Positions 23,855-33,811 of a DNA stretch of 64,000 nucleotides are shown one piece after another; within the stretch, counting starts at the first letter, position 1; every line of letters starts with the position of its first letter. The notes beneath the pieces were generated by a model. It searched no databases and was not told where the DNA came from. It was given only the letters and a program-made list of their open reading frames with translations. The position numbers were made by a program, and so were the translations under genes. The stretch is from Pleodorina starrii (Eukaryota > Chlorophyta > Chlorophyceae > Chlamydomonadales > Volvocaceae): positions 1,071,501 through 1,135,500 of the forward strand of contig BRXU01000034.1 of NCBI GenBank assembly GCA_030267565.1, written 5' to 3'.

Positions 23855-26800
23855 CTGCGGCGTGAGATAGTGCGTGAGTCCATGCTGGAATCCGTCCGGA
23901 ACCGTGGTGGATGGGTGGGTAACGCGTCGGGGCAGATGACGAGCGATGCCTCCCGCGAGGCGTTGTTTATATGCATGCACGGCGGCGCACGGACGGCAGA
24001 GAAGGACTCTCAGCTTCTCAGAGCATGAGCATGAGGGGACGAAGACTGAAGGTCCTCAGTGGGAAGACAGCGGCGCACAGCTGCGTGCCGTCCCCGTGCA
24101 TACTCCGACCCACGGGTCTCACCTGAGGCGTGCCATCCCCCAGGATCTCCAGCACGATGCCAAGCGCCACAAGGCCGCAGCTGAGCGCCTCGTCCGGCTG
24201 ATTGTGGCGACACAGCAACGTCCCGCGCGCCACCTCCACTTCCGCCACGTCCAAGTTGAACTTGCCCTGTGCCGCGCAAACAAATCCCCGTGAGCATCCC
24301 AGATGTTGCGTGGCGACAGCGCAAAAGTCAACTGGCAAGAACTCCACCGGGAAGGACTCCACCGGCTCTGCTGCTTAGGTGCTCACCACCTGCCACCCGG
24401 ATATTCATCTCACTCCCGCCCTCACTCCCTGGCCCCGTACCGCAGCCCGTCCCCCTCGGCCCTCACCTGAGACAGCTGCTGTACATACAGGCAGTCCCTC
24501 AGCTGCACCTCCAGCGGCCGGTGCGCCTTCGGGGGCGACCCCGTGGAGCGCCGCGAGCCCCACCGCCTGCCCGCGCCTCCCCCTCCGCCGCCGACTCCCG
24601 CGAGGTCCCGCAGTGCCACCGGCACGTTGGGGGGCTGGTTCTCGGGGCTGCACCTCGCCGCCGCCAGCATGGCCCTGCCCACACGGAAGTGGCTCTGACC
24701 GTATAGTTGCATCAGCAGCGTGGCCGCGATTTCGTATTGCGCCACCGCCTCTGCCGGCGGCCGGTTGCGGCGCAGGCACAGGTCGCCCAGCTGCATGCGC
24801 GCCTGCGCGCCCTCCAGCGACTGCGCCAGCCCGGCGGCCGCCAGCAGCTCCAGGAAGGCCTCCAGATGGCGCGAAGCGGTGGCGTACTGACGCATCGCGG
24901 CAGACAGCTCCGCGTGAGCAAGCACCAGCTGCGAGACCTGGGTGTTGTCGTGTGCGCGTGCACGTGCGCGAGGAGGGTTGGTGCGGATGGACAGGTGTCA
25001 GCTCCCACAGTCGGGCATTGACTCAGATGGGTGCAGGGAGTAGGGTCTTGAGGTAAGGTACGGGCGGGCGCACGAGCGTTTTGCACTACGCCGTTTCCTT
25101 AGCATGCTGCACGGACTCTCCCGCCCGTGCCTACGCGCGTCATAGTTGCTTTCTGCAACGGAACGGCAGCGACGCCGTTTCTTGGATGCTTTCCATGCTG
25201 GCCCCGATGACGCCGCCTCATGGCTCCAGCCTCACCGGCCTCACACCGCGGCCCCTCCCCACCTCAACCGCACATACCTGCGGCGGTACCCCGAACAGGT
25301 CCGACTTGTCCTTCGCCTGCGCCCCCAGCCCTGCCGCCCCACCGCCCACGGAGGTACTGCCGACGCGCGCTCCGGTCTTGCCTAGGGCGCCACCGGTAAC
25401 GCCGCCATCAGTGCCGCCCCCGCCAACCACGCTGCCGCCAGTCGTCTTCGCCCTCAGCTGCTGCGCGGTCTTGTTCGCCTCGATCCGCGCCGCCAGGGCC
25501 GGATAGAGCTGCTGCGCCAGCAAGTCTGCGGCTGCCAGCTGCCGCGAGGCTGGCTGCAGCGCCATGAGGTGGATGTGCGCACGAGCCGCCGTGACGTAGG
25601 CGATCAGGCGGTCGTGTGGCGACGGCAGCCACGCCACCATGGCGGCCAGGTCCAGTGAGGCTCGCGCCAATTGGCCCGGCAGCAGCACGTGGCGACAAAT
25701 GTTGTTGAGGTGGCGAGACATGACTGCGGCGGGAGAGCGCAATGATGTGGGGCGAACGGTTGGTGGTGTGGCGAGAAGGAAATACACAGGGATCTTTGAA
25801 CATAGGTGTCAATGGGCAGGCGTGAGTGGGCGGGTGGACGGACAGAGACGCCCCACGGCGGGCCGCAAGTCTCAGACGCCCGAAGGCCGGCCAGCGGGGC
25901 AGGGGCCCGTGGAGCACAGCAGACAGTGACAACATGCACACCTGCGGCGAAGAAGGCGGCGGTCGGGCTCGATGGCGAGGTGCGGCTGATCCAGGCGGGC
26001 ACCAGCAGCAGCGCCCGGTCTGCCAGCGAGCGGCTGTTGTTGTAAACGCGCAGCGCTGCCACGCGGCAGCCGTTGGCGTATAACTCGGCCACCTGCCCGC
26101 GGCGGCGGCGGACGGTAGCGTAAGGCACCTCAGGTACAAGTCAAGAAAGGTAGAGCGGATAATGAAAGTGGGTGGACACATCAGCTGCAGACAGTCCACC
26201 GGCGAAGAGAGCAGATATTAAAGCAAAGATTGGGGCTGCGCCCGCCCATCCGAACGGAAGCCTGTTTACCTGTGTCAGGAGTTCGTCCAGGTGCTGCACC
26301 AGCACACTCAGCCGGATGCCCTTGTCTCTGCAATGCGGGGTGCGCCAGCAGGCCAGGCAATCGCGGTAATTGACGGTGTCATCCCGGCGAATGCTAGAAG
26401 CTAATGGGAAACGCGGCTGCCAGACAGGAACCAAGACTACGTTTGGCCAAAACAGATAAAGACCGAACCTGCTTCAGGGATCGCACGGCCAACACAAGGA
26501 GTGCTGCGCCCGTGACGTGGACTACTCCGCTACATCCCCTCTCCATGTCCCAGTCGCCCAGGAGCATCCAAGGGAGACACACCTGGGGATCACGTGTTGG
26601 CCGCCATGCCGGCCCACGTTACCGCTGCTGAGCCGCCCGCCAGCGGAGGTATTCCGCCCCGCGGCAGTGCTGCGCCTCGTGGGGGCCCCCGCGGCGCTGT
26701 AGCCGTGATTATGGGTTTGCGCCGTGGCGCTGCTGCGGCAGCCCCCGAGCGCCACAGGTAACGGCGACTCCGGCACCGGGCTGAGGTGACCACCGCCAGC

Positions 26801-29800
26801 GCCGCCGCCATCAGCACCACGGGCACCGCCGGCAGAGGTGCTCAGCGTCAAGGGGGCGCCCGCCATGGAGGCGCCGTGCACTGCGGGGCCCAGCATGAAG
26901 CCGCAGCACTGCAGCATCCAGCTCCGAACGTGGCCCACCACGTCGTGCCGCTGGTTCAGGTCCTAAGTACAGGATGCATAGATGGAGTTAGGGGCGTCAC
27001 AGGGGCGTCACAGGGGCGTCGTGGCGGGGCTGCTAAAATCGCAGGGTGGTACTGCTATGCATGGCACGAGGCCAACTACAGCAGGTGATTGCGTACCTGG
27101 AACGTGAGCAGGCCCCTGTCGTATAGGCAGCACAACCCAGCTCGCACGATGCCGGGGTGGCCCAGGAAGGCGGCCGCCGCGGTGACGTCCTCCTCCTCCA
27201 GCGGGCAGCCCAGGGTCACCAGGCAGCACAGCACCGCACGCGCGTCGGGCGGCAGGGCCAGCAGGCTCTGAGAGATGAGATGAGCCGCGAACTGTGACGT
27301 GGCCGCCTAAAGGCAGGGGGGAAGACACGACTTGGCGGCTGAAGGCTGGCGATGGATGAGGCACTGACCTACGAGCTAGCAGAAAGGTCTATTCGGGAAA
27401 GTTCAAGGCGGATCGTATGAGTTCCTGACGCCTCGCAGTCGTGGGCGGTCAACAAAGCCGCCTCCGCTCAGCTCTTCTAGCGCTCCAATCAGAGATTTCC
27501 ATTCGCGAGACGCCGCACTCACGTCCTTCTGCCTCGTGTTGCCGCCCTCCGCGCGGCGCAGCGCGTCTGACGCCCACCCCGCAAATGTGGGCAGGTCCTG
27601 AACATCGCAGCGGACCGCCCGCGCCACGATCCTCAACAGCCCCGGCAGACAGTTGGCAGCCTGGCGATGATAGGGTCCACCGAAGGAGGGGACAGATGAC
27701 GGATCGGACAGCAAGAGGGTCAGTGGCTCTCCGACAAACTTCAAGCAGACCCGCCCTGGCACACCAGTGCTGCGCGTCCTCTCCGATCGGCACTGGGCTA
27801 CGCTGGGTTAAGGCCCCCACATCCAGGCCCCCAGCCCCCGACCCGCTTCCACAACCATTCTTTCCCAGCTCTCCCGCCCTGCACCTGGACAATGGCGTCG
27901 ATACGCGACTCCAACAGCACCGCCGCCTCGCTGCCATCCCCGGCGCCGTGGCTACGAACTCCCAAGGCACTTCGGAGGATCTGCTTGGCAGCCTCCGCGG
28001 ATATCGGCCCCACCGACTCGAAGCGGACGGGCAAGTCCTGCAGTACACGCAAGCATGAAGCGGACATCGATGGCTTCAAAGATACACCGCTGAACACTGC
28101 TTAACACCAATGGACGCCACCAAAATTGCTGATTTCACCCTAAGAAAGTTCACTTACCATTGGCATGCAGGGCTGCAAAAGCTCCGGCACCACCATCGGC
28201 CCCGCAACCAGTACTAGCTGTAGCCCAGGCGCCGCCACAACCACGTCTCGCAGGAGCCGCAGCACGCGGCGCCGGCGGTCATCCGCGTCCGCTACTAGCC
28301 ACGACTCCGAACCGGCCGCGTGCTGCTGCGCGTGCCGCGCGCTGCAGGCCCGCAAGCCTGCAGCTGCTGTGGCGGCCTCCCGTGGGGATCCGCTCGCAAG
28401 CAGCGCCCCGGCGGCGGACGGCCCCCGACCGGCTTCACTCGGCGCCGTCGACCTCGCTTTTGCATGCGCCACCTGCAGCCAGGTAGCACGGGCCCCAAAG
28501 CCTTCCTCATAAATGCATCTTCTGCGCTCTCCAGATCTCTGCTTCCAGCTTCAAGAAATGGGTCATTCAAGCGCGAAGCAAGCCCTATCACCCGCACCAG
28601 CTAAATCGTCCACACGCACACCCCCCGGCCCCCAGTCCTCTGTGCTCGCTCCCATACCTCCAGCGCCTCGTCCCTGCCCAGTCCCAGCAGCAGGTCCACG
28701 TTGTCCAGCACCAGCCCCTGCCGCAGCTGCGGGCCGTAGCTGCGCAGCCACGACAGCAGCCGCACACCCGCGGGGCGGTCGGTCGCGTAGAAGGGCACGT
28801 TGAGCGCCAGAGCCATCTCCAGCGCCGCCTCCTCGGGGCCGGCTGCACAGCGCATGTCCGCAAATGCGGCACAGGTCCAGGCACCCGAGGACACCAGACG
28901 GTCCGCCACGGTGGTCACCAGCGCCGTGCGACCGCAGCCCGGGGGACCCGACACGAGTAGAACCGCGGGGCCGGGCGCCGGCGGTGCATCACCGGTTGGG
29001 GCCCTGGAGCGGGTTCGGCGATAGGAAATCATGGTGGGGGCGCCACCAGCGGAGACCACGGCAGCGTTGGCGGGTGCGGCAAAAGCTTCACCGCCATGGC
29101 AGGACAGCAACGCCTGCACGATGCGGGCAATGTCGTCATCGCGGCCGAGCAGGCGCGCAAGGCCGGGTGCCGCGGGCCACTGCGGCGCCGCCGCGCCGGC
29201 GGCGCCGGTACGGCCGGGGGTGCATGGACGCTGCAGCTGGTGATGCTGGGGGTCCTCCTGCTGCGACTGTGCTTGCTGTTGCGGCCCCGTCCCGGAAGCA
29301 GAATCTTCGCAAGGTTGTATTTCTGCTTCTTCCACGTTGCGGACGTCACCTCGAAGTTCGCCGCCGCTGCTGCCAGAGCCTGCAGCCCCGACTGAGTGCA
29401 TAACCGCCGCGGATCCTTCAGCTACGGGCGCGGGAGCGGCCGCAGTGGGATCCGTCGGGGGCACCAAGCCTGCAGGAGTTGCTTCCAATTCTTTGGCACC
29501 GCCGCCGCTGCTGGAGTCTGTTTTGCGTCTCAGCTGGTGCGCGGACAGATGCCGACTCCTACGCGCAAAGGCCCCCGGTCCCAACGCGCCCCCAGCGCTC
29601 GGCACACGACTGCCGGGCAGCGGCCGCGGTGAGTCGCCATTGCCAGCGACCGGCAGCACCTGGCTGACGGGTCGACTGAAGTTCATGCGACCTGCGAGGG
29701 CGCGATCAGGTCAGGGCACGTCGAGTCGGTTGCTAGATGGTAGCAGGGAGTGCGGGTAGCGTGCACAGCCACACAGGCAGTACCTGGCCAGATCCCGCTG

Positions 29801-32800
29801 CCGTCGTCGCCGCCAGGCAGCATGGACATGAGACCGGACGAGTTGCTCCTACGACGGAAGGTGCGGCAAAGGGGAACAGAAGCGGGAAACCATACTTCAG
29901 CCATGGGAAGCAGGGCAATAGCAGTCAGACACTGGGGTGGATCGGTTCGAATGTAAGATACTACATAGAGTTGCCGCACACCACAAATCACTGCACAAAG
30001 CTCCACACCCCCGTGACGGCGACTCGGCGCACCTGCTGAAGTTGCTGCCCGCATCATACCAAGTGTCCTCCTCCTCCAGCGCCCCGGTAACATTCGCAAC
30101 GGAACCCTGCCGCGTCACCACGCCGCTAGCGCCCCCCGCTGCCGCCAGCACCGCAGCCGGCGCCGCCGCCTGCCGCGCTGCCGCCGAAGCCGCCTCTTTC
30201 ACCCATCCCTCCGCCCGCGCGTCCTTGCTGGTGCGGGCCAGCAGGATGGATCGGCCGGGCTTCATGAGGGACCTTATCTGCTCCTCTAGCGTCGTGCACT
30301 CCCCACTGCCGCTGCCAGAGCCAAATGCCATGTCCAACTCCGCGGCATTCACGTAGTTGGCGTAGCCCATCCGGTGCACGGCGGCTTGAAGCAGCTGGAC
30401 CATCTCGGGCGTCTGAAAGAAAGCCAAAAAGGCCAGTAGGGAGCGCCCAGGCGCGGAATGCAGTCGCACACTTCGCGAGAGCTCCCACGCACAAAGATAG
30501 GGACATTTGAGGAACGCTCGGGCGCAGAAACACGACGGGTCCCGCGCTTGCGTGCTGATATCGTACTGAATAAAGGACCACAGTCGCGAGGATACAAAAC
30601 AGCTTGCTTAGCGATTTCCATCAGGAGCATTAATCCGTTGACTTGCAAACAACCCAATTCTGCTGCTGTGCTAAGGACCCAATGCAGCCCCAATCCGGCT
30701 TCTGCCTAGGCATATGCGCACGCACGCACCCGCAGCACCTCCAGCGCTGCGACAGTGTCCCCTGCGCCGTCCGATAGGCGCGGCGTGTTACCCAGGAAAG
30801 TGGCCAGGTGCGGCCACAGAGTGCTCCAGGGAACCTCCTCCAAACCAGCCATGTGGCGCCACCAGAAGTACTGCAGTGCAACGGCATGCAAAGGCGGGAC
30901 GCGGTGTAAAAGAACGACGATGACACGGCGCCACGCCGTCATACCACACGCTTCGACCGGTAAAAAGCGCGACGAGCCGGCAATGGCCCGCATACAAATT
31001 GCTGTGTGATTCCCTCTTACCTGCAGGTCTGGGTGCCGAAGCGCTCTGTGCGGGCCCACGGACAGCGACGCCACAGCAATCTGAGGGCGGGAAAGGCACG
31101 AGATAAGGCCTTCGACGAGCCTGTCGTATAAATAACAGTCTCTTCGGAGGAAAGCTGCTGGCGCTGGTCTTGCTGACCTCAATGTTGCGCGTTCCAGCAG
31201 TCTTTTTGCAATTCCCTATGGCCGCAGCCCTCCCAAGGTTTTTCAACCACGGCCGTACACCCCAGTCCCAGCTGACCTGCACCTCCTCCTGCAGCTCCAG
31301 CTGCCGCAGCGGATTGTCACCCCCCTGCAACATATTCGACAATACATGGTTGGCCGCGCGAAAAAAGGCGATGAAATAGGGAAAGGACGCCGACCCAGAT
31401 CAGCCATTGCTGGCAAAAATTGCCCGGCAATCGCCGGGGCTCGTGACACCCCAGTGCAGCAAACCGTCAACAATTGTTTGCGCCCGGCACCAAACAAACG
31501 CGCAAGACCCCTGCGTGCCTGAACTAGCGGAGCGATGCGCCGCATGAAGGCGTCCATCGCCGAGGGATTCCCCGCGCCGCCGTGGGGCGCCATGACGCTC
31601 GGCAGGTGGCTGGCCAGCGCCTCCTGCACCGTTTCGACCACAACATTTGGATGTTACTTCTGGAAGTGCAACAAGAGAGCTTGAAGCCAAGCTTGACGTC
31701 CGGGACAAACCGTGGGAATGCAACACAACGACAGATTGAGACAGTAATCATATGATAAATCGGTGAGTGATGGATCATTGGGCATGTGGCCGCACGGACC
31801 GTACCTGCAAGCGCCGCGCGTGCTTAATTCCCGCCGCCAATTGCTTCGCGCCCTCCGCCTCTACCCTAGATCCGTCCACCGTGGACAGCGACGCGCCACC
31901 GCCGCTCCTCCCATAGTTCCCCGCCACAGCCAACCCCCCTGGTTGCCCCGGCTCCTGCGCTGGCGGAGCGAGCTCGGTCGCCAGCTGCGCCAGGTCGTCC
32001 AGCCGCCACCGGACCAACGCGTCCAGGCGGCTGGTGCACAGCAACCTGAGCAGCCAGCCTCTGCAGATACAGCAGCATGGCAGGTAGGACATGCATTCCA
32101 TTCAGAAAAATGAACAGCGCGATCTGGGCCGGTCCGCCGCTGAATCGGCAGTGCAAAAACGGGCAAGGGCAGGGGTCCTTCTTTCCATGTGGCAAACACG
32201 CTGGTCATACGGTACATCGCGATCACAGCAAACCGGAATCCATTTGCTGGGTGAAGGATGCATTTGGAGACCCACCGTGATGAGAAGTTGTCCAGAAGCT
32301 CCTCAACCCCCCAGGCCGCCTCGCGCAGCCGCGCCAGGCGCGCCGAAATGGAGGGTCTGCGGTGCATGTTGCGGAGGGCAGGTTAGGCACGGCCAGTCGG
32401 ACCCATATCATTTAAGCCTTGGGTATGGATATACTACCAACTTCGTAGCCATCGGTTCTAGCCGGGGCGTGTGGCGTGGGTTGGACCCTGTGTTGTCGCA
32501 GGGCTTAGAAAGGTGTATGCACATCCGGCATGATTGCCGTCGGTACCCGGCCCCTTTCTGTTCTGAAGAGGAACGTAGCCCTTTTGGAGCCATCGCACAC
32601 ACCCGTCGCACACCACTACTCGCAGCCGCCCGCCGCGTGCCATAAATCAGTATTTACCCATCTCTCAGCCAACCCCCAATAGCCTTCAACCTAAAGCCTC
32701 CGTCCCGCTCAGCAAGGCGATTCGGAGCCGGAAGGTCTATGCACACTGCCCAGTTCCTGGAAGAACCCACCCTTCGAGCCGCTCCTCAAGGCAGAGCCGC

Positions 32801-33147
32801 GCAACGCGTGTGAGAGACGTGAAGACATATAGACAAAGCTGGTAGCCGAAGCGTGCTTCCAGGGCAAGCTGAAAGATGGGGCCGAGGAGCTCATCTATGG
32901 CCTGCTCCTCCTCGCTGAGCGGACCGTCGCTCGGACGCAAGCGGAAAGCTGTCCCCTGTGCGTTCCGGAATCGGCCGGCGGTCAACCTGACAGCCAAGAC
33001 CGCAAGCTTGACAGAGCACAGGATCCTTACCTCACGGAACGATTCCGCCAAACTCCCCACGGTGAAGTCTGCAGACCATGGTGTCAAATTTTGAGAAGTC
33101 GAGCTGGGTTTGCAGCTGCCCGAGCGGCATGTTGTTCTTACCACCAT
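17037..33147 (-). CDS. Gene 2: STAND (NB-ARC-like) NTPase with TPR-like repeats
   Basis: This is a giant protein of about 3,819 residues. Exons in transcription order: 33147-33031, 32955-32771, 32356-32276, 32060-31805, 31623-31519, 31324-31277, 31080-31021, 30870-30730, 30412-30033, 29848-29784, 29691-28658, 28472-28158, 28037-27885, 27660-27523, 27306-27097, 26962-26583, 26327-26270, 26128-25942, 25723-25278, 24937-24467, 24266-24123, 23854-18357, 18024-17037. All joints keep phase, and one intron is apparently GC-AG. The order is: helical N-terminus of unknown type (1-480); Ser/Gln-rich linker; NTPase module (about 660-1096) with P-loop GPPGCGRT and Walker B LVLDNVDLLL; TPR-like helices (about 1100-1700); Ala/Ser/Pro/Glu-rich tail to the end. 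STAND proteins are ATP-driven switches that assemble when their sensor repeats bind a ligand; the ligand here is unknown. The start codon and the 23854 acceptor (alternative 23884, also in frame) are uncertain. The gene shares its upstream region with gene 3. Confidence 0.8.
24123..26327 (-). other. Gene 2 TPR-like helical repeats
   Basis: Five small exons encode paired amphipathic helices with TPR-type spacing of Ala, Gly and aromatic residues, for example AVAQYEIAATLLMQLYGQ, QARMQLGDLCLRRN, ARGTLLCRHNQPDEALSCG and AYVTAARAHIHLMALQPASR. In STAND proteins such repeats after the winged helix usually sense the ligand. Individual repeat boundaries cannot be fixed by eye, and low-complexity Gly segments interrupt the array. 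Confidence 0.65.
27097..29691 (-). other. Gene 2 NB-ARC/AP-ATPase-like NTPase module
   Basis: Motifs appear in the order typical of AP-ATPase/NB-ARC domains. A LLGRDDDIARIVQAL entry motif lies at residue 660. The Walker A loop GPPGCGRT is at about 728-735 and Walker B LVLDNVDLLL at about 806-815. A sensor-like strand GLQLVLVAGP occurs in exon 12. SVGPISAEAAKQILRSALG in exon 13 resembles the helix after the sensor. AANCLPGLLRIVARAV in exon 14 resembles the GLPLA segment. SLLALPPDARAVLCCLV in exon 15 resembles the start of the winged helix. The second Walker B acidic residue is Asp (DNVD). No MHD-type motif was identified with confidence. Confidence 0.75.
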
Positions 33148-33811
33148 GCTCCGCGCACTTCACCAAACATTGTCCCATCCCGACAGCGACCGCCCTCGGG
33201 CGACTCGGCAAAGCCTAGCTGGGGGATTCGCAGCTCGACCCGGCTCGGTCCATTATCTGCATCCCCACTTTAACCATGGCTTAAGGATTTCATAATCACA
33301 TCCAAGTCAATAAGTCGCTATACGCGCTCAGCGGTCGGGACGGTGCGAGGTCCATGGCGGTCATCAAGAGCAAGCGGTCTGTTTACTACAATGTATGTCT
33401 AGAGGGCTGAAGCCTACACAAAGTGACATGGTATAAGGTGGCCAGCTGGCCACTGCTTCAACATTGGGGTCAAACATTAGGATACGGCGGTGCTCGTCCA
33501 CAGTTGTATTCTGTAGTCACTCACTCGGCCGATTTGCTTTTGGAACACTGAAGGATGACGCTCACCATTGGTAAAGCTGCTTAAACTTCTGAGAATGATG
33601 CCCAATGGTTACGTATGTTTCGCGGCCGCTTAGACGATACGACAATTTGCGTACAAAGCGCTAGACAAGTATCAACTAAAAAGCAATGAACATCCGAGAT
33701 GGGTTTGGAGAACAAGTGTCGGCTTTCTGGGAGTCCTTACGAACATGCCAACCTCCGAAGGTGTTAACTGGCCCAGCCGCTCGTCTGGCGAGCTCGTAAC
33801 AGGCTGAGGCG
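33148..33811. promoter_or_regulatory. Probable bidirectional promoter between genes 2 and 3
   Basis: The 664 bases between the divergent start codons are less GC-rich than the coding regions and hold no supported gene. A TATAAGG at 33432-33438 is oriented for gene 3 and would imply a 5' UTR of about 350 bases. I cannot assign an equivalent element for gene 2. The boundary with gene 2 depends on its uncertain start. Confidence 0.45.
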
